Positions 9,701 through 19,170 of a stretch of DNA of 64,000 nt are shown in pieces. Numbering within the stretch: position 1 is the first letter of the stretch; the number at the start of each line of letters is the position of its first letter. The position numbers were made by a program, and so were the translations under genes. Source of the DNA: Beverwykella pulmonaria (Eukaryota; Ascomycota; Dothideomycetes; Pleosporales; Melanommataceae). The stretch spans positions 2,119,690 through 2,183,689 of the forward strand of contig BCHH01000008.1 in NCBI GenBank assembly GCA_001599595.1, written 5' to 3'. The notes below the pieces were generated by a model, which made no database searches, was not told where the DNA came from, and saw only the letters and a program-made list of their open reading frames with translations.

Positions 9701-11497
9701 TCTCACGCTAAGGAACTACTCGTTTATTAGGGTCACTACTAAACATACCACGTTCAACATGTATAGGATTGTGCAGCTGGCCATTCAGAAGTGGTTAGAA
9801 GGGCAGGGTCAATTAGAAAGGTGGAAGCAGCAGTACATTAGTAATCTTTGCACAGCATTTCCAACAGGGGAACACAAGAACTGGCCCCAGTGCCAGGCGC
9901 TCTTCCTGCATGCCAAGTCAGCGCTGTCGCATCCGCCTAAATCTGAGGAATCCCTCCAACAGTGGGCTTTATTGTTGTACAATGCAGCGTGGTATGCGTG
10001 GAGAAAAGGACGTCTAGACGATGCTAAGAAACTGTCAGTCCAGTCAATGAAGGTTATAAAAAAGCTGCTTGGTAAAGAGCATACAAACACGTTAAGCAGT
10101 ATGGCGATGGTAGGGCTCACAGTGAATCTTGCAGGCCAGTGGAAGGATGCTGAGGAGCTGGAGGTTCAAGTCATGGAGACAAGAAAGAGGGTGCTTGGGG
10201 AGGAGCATCCAGACACGCTGACTNNNNNNNNNNNNNNNNNNNNNNNNNNNNNNNNNNNNNNNNNNNNNNNNNNNNNNNNNNNNNNNNNNNNNNNNNNNNN
10301 NNNNNNNNNNNNNNNNNNNNNNNNNNNNNNNNNNNNNNNNNNNNNNNNNNNNNNNNNNNNNNNNNNNNNNNNNNNNNNNNNNNNNNNNNNNNNNNNNNNN
10401 NNNNNNNNNNNNNNNNNNNNNNNNNNNNNNNNNNNNNNNNNNNNNNNNNNNNNNNNNNNNNNNNNNNNNNNNNNNNNNNNNNNNNNNNNNNNNNNNNNNN
10501 NNNNNNNNNNNNNNNNNNNNNNNNNNNNNNNNNNNNNNNNNNNNNNNNNNNNNNNNNNNNNNNNNNNNNNNNNNNNNNNNNNNNNNNNNNNNNNNNNNNN
10601 NNNNNNNNNNNNNNNNNNNNNNNNNNNNNNNNNNNNNNNNNNNNNNNNNNNNNNNNNNNNNNNNNNNNNNNNNNNNNNNNNNNNNNNNNNNNNNNNNNNN
10701 NNNNNNNNNNNNNNNNNNNNNNNNNNNNNNNNNNNNNNNNNNNNNNNNNNNNNNNNNNNNNNNNNNNNNNNNNNNNNNNNNNNNNNNNNNNNNNNNNNNN
10801 NNNNNNNNNNNNNNNNNNNNNNNNNNNNNNNNNNNNNNNNNNNNNNNNNNNNNNNNNNNNNNNNNNNNNNNNNNNNNNNNNNNNNNNNNNNNNNNNNNNN
10901 NNNNNNNNNNNNNNNNNNNNNNNNNNNNNNNNNNNNNNNNNNNNNNNNNNNNNNNNNNNNNNNNNNNNNNNNNNNNNNNNNNNNNNNNNNNNNNNNNNNN
11001 NNNNNNNNNAGCTAGAGGTGCAAGTGCTAGAGAAGAGCTCGAGGGTGCTTGGGGAGGAGCATCCAGACACGCTGACCAGCATGGCTAATCTGGCATCGAC
11101 GTACAGGGATCAAGGCCGGTGGAAGGAGGCCGAAGAGCTGGAGGTGCAAGCAGTGGAGATAAGAAAGAGAGTGCTTGGAGAAGAGCATCCAGACACGCTG
11201 ACTAGCATGGGCAACCTGGCGTCGACGTACAGGAATCAAGGCCGGTGGAAGGAGGCTGAGGAGCTAGAGGTGCAAGTGCTAGAGAAGAGCTCGAGGGTGC
11301 TTGGGGAGGAGCATCCAGACGCACTGATCAGCATGAACAATCTCGCATTTACGTTCATGTGCCAATCTCGCAATACCGACGCTATTATACTTATGGAAAA
11401 ATGCGTTCAACTACGCCAACACGTCCTAGGTCCTCAGCATCCACACACAACATTATCACTACAAGCTTTAAATGGGTGGCGGATGGAGAACATGTGA
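6713..11497 (+). CDS. NLR: C2H2 zinc fingers, NB-ARC, TPR repeats (internal gap)
   Basis: STAND/NLR-type receptor. Exons are 6713-7695, 7753-8718 and 8768-11497; the second intron splits the P-loop Gly codon and restores GLGGMGKSQLAIEHCY. The known protein is about 1,135 residues before and 161 after a run of N (10224-11009). Order: N-terminal region of about 300 residues; Cys/His clusters of AcuF-like C2H2 type (VLCPYC; WRGHLAGDLTPYICIMDDC; RWVCNYC...HIKDDH; IECPLC...HITGH); a linker holding a TPR-like fragment (8472-8563); NB-ARC with Walker A, Walker B (WLLVLDGADD), GSVLITSRTR and MPLALVQAA; then 42-residue TPRs of the kinesin-light-chain type (RVLGEEHPDTLTSMANLAS). The last three complete repeats are nearly identical in DNA, the pattern of repeats under concerted change in fungal nonself-recognition NLRs. 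The N-run length does not preserve frame between its edges. The first intron (7696-7752) is a multiple of three and free of stops, so retention would go unnoticed. Confidence 0.9.
8472..8563 (+). repeat. isolated TPR-repeat fragment inside the NLR linker
   Basis: Encodes KGHPDTLIGMANLASPY, then SNQGQCKETEEPW. This is collinear with the 3' TPR unit EEHPDTLTSMANLASTYRNQ and GRWKEAEEL, and the DNA is also alignable (GCATCCNGANACGCTGA, GGCATGG, AACCTGGCGTCG, ACGTACAG-like). It sits about 2 kb upstream of the array, between the zinc fingers and the NB-ARC domain, as part of the reading frame. Confidence 0.85.
10015..11460 (+). repeat. TPR-encoding tandem repeat array (126-bp unit)
   Basis: The period is 126 bp (42 codons). 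One diverged unit starts at about 10015, the next is cut by the gap, and three full units plus a diverged capping unit follow the gap. Alternating unit types (EKSSRVLGEEHP and EIRKRVLGEEHP) suggest higher-order duplication. The array is almost certainly longer than assembled. Confidence 0.9.
10224..11009. other. assembly gap (786 N)
   Basis: Run of N within the TPR array. The codon phase on the left (ACT ending at 10223) and on the right (CTA starting at 11012) differ relative to the run length, so 786 is an estimate, not a measured length. Confidence 0.99.
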
Positions 11498-11603
11498 GAC
11501 TTAGCATTTAACAGAACTTCACATGTTGTATGCTTGTAACTATGCTAGTTTTTGTTAGGGAAGATTTTTTAATAGAGGCATTGGTGATCTTTTGATAGTA
11601 CTA

Positions 11604-11647
11604 CCGTGTCCGTGCACTCAATGCACGGATTCACTCAATGCACGCGC
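11604..11647 (+). repeat. left terminal inverted repeat of Fot1-like element
   Basis: Perfectly complementary to 13672-13714, with TA just outside. The internal duplication of the CACTCAATGCACG motif makes each end a double site. Confidence 0.9.
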
Positions 11648-11691
11648 AACATCAAACACGTCAAACTTCAACACCCCATAACTCCACGAAA

Positions 11692-13562
11692 TGAGCCCTA
11701 TTGAAGCTGCGCTTGCAGAGCTAGATGCTCTGAAGCCTGGCGAAGAATTCACCTACACAAAAATAGCCAAAAAGCATGGTGTTGATCGGTCAACGTTGTC
11801 GCGGAGGCACTGAGCTGTTACAGCGTCGCGTGCAGCCAGTGCATCCACGCGTCAAAAACTCAACCCACAACAAGAGCAGGAACTTGTCAAGTACATAGAA
11901 GGACTTACAGCTCGTCACCTGCCGCCTACAAGGGATATGATATGAAATTTTGCATTAAGCATAGCAGGAGAGCGAGTGAGCGAGAGCTAGGTTACGCGCT
12001 TTATTAACTGACACAGCATCCACCTCATCTCTCAATGGGTGACAGGTATGGACGCCAATCGCCACAACGCTAATTCTGGTGATAAGTACAAGCTGTACTT
12101 TGATCTGTTGCAGCACAAAATTGCTAAGTACAACATTAACGTTTGTTACACATACAATATGGATAAGAAGGGCTTCTTGATTAGTATTATTGGCAGGTCA
12201 AAACAGGTGTTTAGTAGACAGATGTGGGAGAAGAAGGAGGTTACAGCATTACTTTAAGATAGCAATTGCAAGTGGATTACCCTCCTAGCGTGTGTGTGCG
12301 CTGATGGATTAGCTCTGCCGCCAGGCCTTATCTATTAGGCAGCTGGCAAAGCTATACAATTAAGCTGGGTTGAAGATATAAAGGCTGGAGAACACTTAGT
12401 ATTTGTTACCTTATTGCCCTCTAGCTAGACAAATGATGACGTAGGGATAGCTTGGCTTGAACAGGTGTTTAATTGCTACACCAAGAAGAAAGCTTGAAGA
12501 AGTTACTGACTATTAATAGTTGATGGCCATGGGTCTTACCTAACAATAGATTTTATTGACTACTGCGACAAGAACAAGATACTACTAGCTATCTTTCCTC
12601 CTTATTTAACTTACACGCTTTAGCCTCTGGATGTGGCGTGCTTTAAGCCTCTGTCAACTGCATACTTAACTAAGCTATTAGCACACCTTTACTAAGCCTA
12701 GGGACTGCTTGCTATTACAAAGGGTGACTTCTTTACTCTATTCTAGAAGGCCTAGGTGAGCAGCTTTGTTAAGATAACAATTCTTAACTCTTTTAAAGCA
12801 ACAGGTATAGCACCCCTCAACCCCAATGTTATACTTAATAGATTTACTAACAACACCCTAGACGCCCTAGAATTGCCAGAGAGCTCTACGTTAGTACTTA
12901 GTGGAGAAGACTAGCGCAGAATAGAGAGACTTGTACGCACTATAGTAAAGGATTAGGGTAGTAAGGACGCGTAGAAGCTTAGCTGTTCGCTCCACCACAT
13001 TTTAGTTCAAAATAAGCTACTTTACCTTGAGATTAATGGACTTAGGGAGGTGCTCTTAGTTAAGAAGAAGCACAAGAAGAAGGGCAAAACTCTAGACCTT
13101 CAACAGCGCGAGGAGTACCATAGTAGAGCTGTCTTCTAGTCACCGCGCAAAATAAGAGAAGCACGCTATCGCGAGTTAGTGAAGGAGCAAGAGAAGAAGG
13201 AGCAGCAACTCCAAAAAGCTGAGACAGCCAAGTTGAAACAGGCTGCTAAGCTGTACAAGGAGAAAATTGCAGAGGAGAGGCGTGTGGCAAGGGCAGAGGC
13301 GGCGAAGGTTAAGGAGACAGAGAAGGCTAAAAAGGCAGCAGACCGCGCTTGTNAGAAGGAGGCTCGCGACGCTGCAAAAGCTCTACAATTATCCCAAAAG
13401 GGTAAGAGGAAGGCCTCACNGCTACCCACACAGAGCAGCAAGCGTCAGAAACGTGTGGTTGATGCTGCGGGTGCTGGGGAGGCCGCAGAGGCTCCCCCAG
13501 CTCCCCCACCCGTTATCACACGCCGCGGCCGCAACGTCAAGCTTCCGAGTAAATATAAGTAG
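11692..13562 (+). pseudogene. Fot1/pogo-like transposase, degenerate
   Basis: Starts with an intact helix-turn-helix region (FTYTKIAKKHGVDRSTLSRRH) followed at once by a stop. DDE-domain landmarks are visible across several frames: TYNMDKKGFLI near 12160, VDGHGSYLTIDFIDYCDKN near 12525 and PPYLTYTL...PLDV near 12600. Many positions where the family has Trp or Gln are TAG here, as CpA-to-TpA change predicts. By contrast the C-terminal Lys/Glu/Ala-rich coiled-coil tail from about 13160 to 13562 has no stop and ends ITRRGRNVKLPSKYK. Two ambiguous bases lie in this tail (13353 and 13420). Confidence 0.9.
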
Positions 13563-13671
13563 CACAAGTTGGTCGCATGTATTACTATAGTACTCCACCA
13601 TAAAATCTCGAAATAATAGCTATCGTGTGTGGCTCTACAGCCTCATTTTTGGGTGAGCTGGTTTGGTGGCT

Positions 13672-13714
13672 AGCGTGCATTGAGTGAATCCGTGCATTGA
13701 GTGCACGGACACGG
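13672..13714 (-). repeat. right terminal inverted repeat of Fot1-like element
   Basis: Reverse complement of the left terminus, followed by the TA duplication at 13715-13716. Confidence 0.9.
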
Positions 13715-13716
13715 TA

Positions 13717-14102
13717 TTAAAGCCGCAAACAGAAGGTTTGCAAATGCGCAGAGATCCACAGCCGAAAGCATGCTTATAAATAATATCTAACGGTATTCTT
13801 AGTAATACAGCATTCGATATCACCACCGCTAGCAGGGAGGACGGCCGACCCGTTCTGACACTGACCTTGTGCGGTGGCGATCTCTGTAGGCAGTCTGAAG
13901 TCGGGTCGCAGAACTGCGGGATTCAGGTCGGCCCGTATGGCAGGTCCGCATAGCCACAGGTCGAGCTGTAAATTACACAATAATTAAGTTACTAATTGTG
14001 GGCAGCCTAGATTTCATTAGAGGTACTAATACCTGTAGCGGCCTTGCGTAAATCTTCGTGCGATAGCAGCCACAATGCCAATAGCAGCTTCTAAACGCTA
14101 CT
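13717..14102. other. no gene seen
   Basis: Spacer between the Fot1-like element and the right copy of the flanking inverted repeat. Only short frames that lack coding character. Confidence 0.5.
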
Positions 14103-14302
14103 GTGAGGGCAGTAATGGTAGGTAACAAAACGAAGAGATGGATCAGAGGTAAACAGGCTTGATTCATCAGAGTCAAGACGAATCCTTGAGGATACCCAGA
14201 GGATTCGGAGAAACTATATATATTATGTGTCACGTGACCCATAGACACACAGCCCGAGGGGCCTCCGCAGGAGGCCCGCCGGGAAACAGGAGTATCCCTT
14301 AC
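14103..14302 (-). repeat. right copy of diverged inverted repeat flanking the NLR locus
   Basis: The reverse complement aligns with 5873-6034, as described for the left copy. Together the two copies enclose about 8 kb containing the Fot1 5' remnant, the NLR gene and the complete Fot1-like element. Confidence 0.8.
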
Positions 14303-14769
14303 AGTCCCTCTCTATTTTCTCGGCCCGGATGTTTTCTCCACCTGCAGGAAGGGACGTTACTCGTCGAACGATAAAAAGTCCACCTTTTTGGCGTGGAAAG
14401 TTGGTACAGCGACGATTGAACCATGGTAGAAGAACACAGTAAGGAGCCTTGGAAGGGAGTAGACGTTCTCGTCGAAGCATAGCAGAAAGAGAGCATCAGG
14501 AATTTTTAGAGAAAAATAAACATATCTGGGTATTTATGGAGGTATAACTACTTGGAATAGACTGGCCCTATGCTACCTGTTTGCAAAATGACGAAAACAG
14601 ATTTCAAACCTCTATAAAGATGCAACGTTGGGTTCATTGCCAAATACCTTCCTCTGCCTTTTGGGCAAATGGGTGTCGAAATGCTTGTAAATATCATGCT
14701 GTGGAGCCCATCACTCATCTAAGTAGCGCCGTGGATAAAACCCCCTCTCCAAAAGACCTGTCTAGGTTA
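14303..14769. other. no gene seen
   Basis: Downstream (3') flank of dre2. No convincing reading frame. Confidence 0.5.
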
Positions 14770-15794
14770 TCACAACTGGATATCATTATTCATCATCCGC
14801 ACTTCCTCGCCTGGCTTGAATGCAGGTAGTCCAATGTACGGACACCCATCGCACCGGAAAGCGTCACCAAGTGCACAGTTCCCGCAACTTCCCACCTTAC
14901 CCTGGACCGTAAAGTCGACCTCGTCCAGGTCGTTGGCGTCCAGCTTCAGTGTGTTTAGGGCCTTGTCGGCAGCAGCGCGCTTTGCGGCATCTTCGGCTTC
15001 GAGTTTCTCCTTCATGCCGCAGGTGCAGTCTTTGCAGGCGCGGCGTCGCTTTCCAGCTTTGGGGAGGCACTCTGGCGCTATAGAAGTCAGTATTGGGGTA
15101 GTGGTAGGGTTGAAAGGGACGCACGTTGAATAATAGGGCGTGCCAAGTCCTCCTCTGTGATTAGGTCGTCTTCGTCGATGAGGTCGTCATCTTCGCCTGT
15201 AGCCACGAAATCGTCCAGATCGTCGCTGAAATCAACAAATCCCACGCCCAAAGGCTTTGAAGGCTCGGGTTCGCTCCGCTTTCCATTGAGATTGAGCGTC
15301 ACGGTCCCATTGCTGTTCAGAGGCACTGCACCGTTGCCGTTTGTGGTCCCATTCGTCACACTCGCAGTCCCGTTCGCCTTCTTCCTGCCTAGTTTCAATG
15401 GTATAGACACGCTCTCCACGTCCTGAGGCTTCATCATGCCGTCGGAGCCTTCCACAAGCCCTGCCAGAATCGCCTCCGTCTTATCGGAGCTGTAGCTCGA
15501 TCCAAAGGCGCCATCCTGACTCCTGAGGACCCCGCCTGCTTTCAGCGCATTGACGATCTTTGTCATGACATCCCTTCCCAGAAATTTGTGCGTCTCGCGC
15601 GTGGTGCCGTCGGCGTCGGTGAGGAGTAGTACGACGTCATAGGTGGATGCGGGGAGGTGCACGAGTCCGGCGGCCAGGCGGTCTAGCATTTGCAGGTCGG
15701 CGGAGGACCGGTGGTGGATCTCGTAGACTTTGTCCAGGACCTCTGGGTGCGCGGGTATGGACGGCGGAGCGAGGAGGAGGGTGCGCGGGGTCAT
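14770..15794 (-). CDS. dre2: Fe-S cluster assembly protein Dre2 (anamorsin)
   Basis: Cytosolic iron-sulphur assembly factor; in yeast, Dre2 takes electrons from Tah18 and feeds the early cytosolic Fe-S pathway. Exons are 15794-15125 and 15077-14770 (donor GTGCGT, acceptor CTATAG), 325 residues, in frame. The N-terminal two thirds is the methyltransferase-like domain beginning [20 protein letters not shown]. An acidic linker ([20 protein letters not shown]) follows. The C-terminal CIAPIN1 domain carries the two Fe-S motifs: [20 protein letters not shown] (2Fe-2S type) and the twin CX2C pair [17 protein letters not shown]. All the expected cysteines are present, so the gene looks functional. 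The start was chosen because a frame extending to 16082 upstream has no family character. Confidence 0.97.
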
Positions 15795-16176
15795 GGTGGG
15801 GCGAGCTGCCGTTTGCAAGGCAGACAACTGTGGTTTATGGAGTTGGATGGGGCGAAGGACGAGGGAGAGAGTTCTCAGTGTGTGAAGAGTGTGTGGGAGC
15901 AAGCAGTGACGGGTTTGTATCAAAAGAACTTTTTCTAAGTCACCTCCGCCGGCCTCGGAGAAACGCGGCGCTTGGTGGAGTGATTGATTACGTGATGAGT
16001 AATTGGTGCGACCACTGTCCCGATCTGGTGATGTGGAGCATGCCAGCATAAGCAAGCCCATAGGATAATGAAGTGGAAGCAATCGCCATTCTACTCGTGC
16101 GCACAGTATGCATTGCGCCTGACTCCCCTCTCATGCTCTCGTGCCAATTATCCGTCCATGCTCTGGTGTACGTTTT

Positions 16177-16900
16177 CTAATCTCCCGCAACGTACACAAG
16201 TTCCCATCCAAGCGAACGTGAGATTCTACCAACGGCCTGTGCCGCAGTGCCTCCAGCGTCCTTGCTCCAATGTTCAAGTATATGCGTACAGGTGGCCGCA
16301 TCCATGGTGCTGATAAGGGCCGCAGTTCCGGGAAAGCAAACAATGGCTTCGCTGGTCTGGAGGGAGAGGAGGGGTGCGAGGGGTAATTCCGCGCTGAGGA
16401 GAGGCTATGTGGCTGTTTTGGAGGCGTGCTTGGTTGTTCTCATCGATTCAGATCAGTTCAAAACGAATAACTTACTGGGATGCGGCTTTCGCGTCGGGAG
16501 TACTGCATATCACGTTGGATGTCACATTGGATGTCACGTAACATGTCTTTGATCTCGTTGCGTTGTTGGACAACCTGTTGCATTCTTTCGACGAGGCAGA
16601 TGTTTGTAGCGATGCCTTGGCAGTCGAACGGCTATGTCGTCGCAGTGCTGGGCCACGGCCTCCAAGTCGGGCGCACCTAGCTTTGGCACAGACCCGCCCG
16701 TTGGCCTCGTTAGCGGCGCGCGCAAGTCTGGGGTAAACCGCCGCCAAGCCTCTTCAAAAGGCCAGTTGCAGCATTGTCAGCTGCGCGGCATTGCGGAGGC
16801 ATTGCGGTGTGAATTGCACAGCCAGCTGCTCAGGAGAACGCTGGGCCGCCAGAGCTCCTGCCGTGAGGTCGGACGGTGGGGCTTCGCTGCTTGAGAATGG
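16177..16900 (-). CDS. uncertain multi-exon gene of unknown function
   Basis: Not recognised. Two exons look real on the minus strand: 16631-16476, encoding a charged helix (NICLVERMQQVVQQRNEIKD, MLRDIQCDIQRDMQYSRRES), and 16356-16177, encoding TSEAIVCFPGTAALISTMDA and ending WELVYVAGD. They join in frame across a GTAAGT...CTCCAG intron. Upstream, WPFEEAWRRFTPDLR and DLEAVAQHCDDIA (16740-16630) lie in another frame, and I could not find an unambiguous start codon or join. Either a small intron is missed or the 5' half has frameshifts. Likely a coiled-coil protein. Confidence 0.4.
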
Positions 16901-17040
16901 CGATCGCTGCTCCCAATGACGTAGGCCTCACGGCTCCTGCTCCAGGAACAGCGGTGTTGACCCGACACGTTAACAGCCTCAATTCACCGTGATGGCTGGA
17001 ACCTTACGCCGACAGGCCAAGGTCACAATAGCGTCTCCTG

Positions 17041-17457
17041 AGGGCGTAAACAGAGTTCAATCGCCATAAAAGGGGGCGTCTGCTCAGCTTCCCCGCTCTT
17101 GAAACCTCACCCGCTCGCGTGCTTCCACCACCCCGTTGCTTTGTCCTACAGCTCACCTACCTCGACGCCAGCCGCCCGCCCTCCGAAACAAATCCTCTCC
17201 ACGTCAAACGCTATCGGATTGAGCACATTTCTGCAAGGTACGCAGCTTTCACCGCCGACTGGTCGAGGTGGTTCCATGGTGGCTTCATCCCAGAAGATTC
17301 CATCATTGGCCCAAGCTCCCAGATGGTCACGCGAGAGCACCTCACTTACTGATCTACCGAAGCCTTCCTCACTGTACCTGACTACAACTACTCGCGACAC
17401 CCCCCCATCATCCAACTCTCATCTTCACACATCCCCAACTCAATCAACCCAATCAAC
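17041..17457 (+). promoter_or_regulatory. promoter and 5' leader of the STF2-like gene
   Basis: Contains a CCATAAAAGG TATA-like stretch near 17065 followed by a pyrimidine- and CA-rich leader running into the first exon. Confidence 0.45.
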
Positions 17458-18160
17458 AGTGAGTCTCTCCCGTCTCTCCCGTCACCTCCACAGCTCCCAT
17501 CTCGTCTGCCAATAGCACCCTTGCCACCAACAAGTGCTAGGGAAGCTATGTATATACCTCTGCAAGCTCTAGGTCCCGAGGCGTCTCGCATCCCATCACT
17601 CACCTCTTCCAAGCTTCCCAGACTGACCCTCGAGCAGTGACTCGATCTCACAAGTTCACCGACCGCGACCACTCCGGCCTCGTCGACGGCACCGCAGAAG
17701 CCGAACAGCACCTTCCTCGCTACTTCGCCAAAGCTGGTCACGCCGACACCGACCCCACCAAGACCAAGAAGAATGGCGGTGGAAAGGGCAACTGGTAAGC
17801 AATTCCTTCTTCCCGCCCTTATCCGCCCTTTGCCATTCGTCATTCCAGCCCAGCAGTTCATTCCGAAGCCCCACATTCCGTCCACTCCAAGTATCATGTC
17901 ACTAACCACCTTGAAACGCCAACAGGGGCCTTCCGGGCGACGAAGTCGACGACGTAACCTACAACAAGGCGAATCCACGCCGCCGCAGCAACTCCAGCAC
18001 CCACATCAGCAAGGACTTCAAGACCAAGTTCGAGACCATCGAGGCAGAGCCCGTCTTCGAGGAGGAGCTCCACGGACCTAACGGCGCTGAGCTCGATCAC
18101 GCCAGCACAACCTCCAGCTCCAAGAGCGTGGAGGAGGAGGACGCCACCAAGAAGTCGTAA
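17458..18160 (+). CDS. STF2-like small hydrophilic protein
   Basis: Homologue of yeast Stf2-type proteins (ATP synthase stabilising factor/hydrophilin group with HABP4-like motifs). The start codon appears split by an intron: A at 17458, then GTGAGT...GAGCAG, then TG at 17638-17639. This gives MTRSHKFTDRDHSGLV, close to the MTRTNKW-type start of the yeast proteins. Further exons are 17638-17794 and 17926-18160 (GTAAGC...CAACAG); the sum is 393 nt, 130 residues. The diagnostic centre is KKNGGGKGNWGLPGDEVDD with RRRSNSSTH and DFKTKFETIEAEPVFEEE after it, and a charged tail ending TKKS. No ATG exists in frame in exon 2 upstream of the conserved region, which supports the split start. Confidence 0.85.
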
Positions 18161-19170
18161 TTCCGCACCGCGCCCCGAAAGGGGACGGCTGGGGGACGGC
18201 GGAGAATGGCGGAGTAACACCCATTCATGGCATCTTGGATGGGCTGCGACTAGGACTGGCAAGTCTCGCTCGTTGCCATTCATTGCCAACAATGGTTGAT
18301 CAGATGGACTGCTTTGATTTCCCGGACAAACAGTTACACATTCATGTATTATGTTTTTCTTGGGAATCGTGTCTACGCCTATGGCAGCTGGTGGAACAGC
18401 TGCCTTGGAATCGGGATTGGCGTCTTATCTGTCTCTTTTTTCTTTCTTCATCTGAGGGACTTTCTTCCAATCTGTGTTACGAGAACCTATGATGAATGAT
18501 GGATGAAGTAAATAAATTAACAAATAACGGATACCTGAGTTTATCCAGCAAGTGCGCTCTTCAACCTGCAGTGAATGGCGTGGAATCCAAGTAAACAGCG
18601 GTGTTGTGAGGGGAAGGGGGGGCCAAATGAGGCGTTTGATAGATGGTGATACAAGAAGATAGCGAAGGCGCCTATGTCGATGTACTTTAAACAGAAGCAT
18701 GAAGGTGTGTGGTAGTAATTGAAATAGAAAGACCTCCTAGATATGGTTATATCCTGAATCAAGGAAGGTATGTTCCATAGGGGTCACATTGTATACGCAT
18801 TATTAAGCTCCCGAAATAGCGTTGGACTGTATGTACCGCGGTACCTGGATCTGAAGTGTTTTAGACAACTGGAAAGAGCCTGAAATGTATGCTAGGGCCT
18901 CAGAGAATACAGACGGGCCAAGAGAGGAAAATTGAAATCGAATTCGCAGCGGTGACGGTGAAGGTGAAAAAGATGCGCTGGCCTCGACTCGCTCACTAAC
19001 TCCGCGCCAAGGATTACACCCCTGTCGTTGTTTTCCTCGAATCGAAAGCTCTCCGATGCCATTCTTCGCTGGCATCCCAACACCAACAACGTCAAGGAGA
19101 GGAGCCAGTCCAACTCATCGGCGCGCTTCATCGCGCATCACCACCCGTGGACCCTCCCTCTTTGCCCAGC
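18161..19170. other. intergenic, no gene seen
   Basis: Holds the 3' flank of the STF2-like gene and the promoter of nup133. Short frames only; no convincing family or codon pattern. Confidence 0.6.

Larger units (their letters stand above)
11604..13714 (+). mobile_element. complete Fot1/pogo-like DNA transposon, RIP-damaged
   Basis: A 2,111-bp element flanked by TA duplications (11602-11603 and 13715-13716), with perfect terminal inverted repeats of about 42 bp. Each terminal repeat contains two copies of a TGCACTCAATGCACGG-like palindrome-rich motif. This fits Tc1/mariner-superfamily Fot1-type elements. Numerous in-frame stops in the transposase and a TpA-rich centre indicate repeat-induced point mutation. 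Its 5' end faces the NLR gene. Confidence 0.92.
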
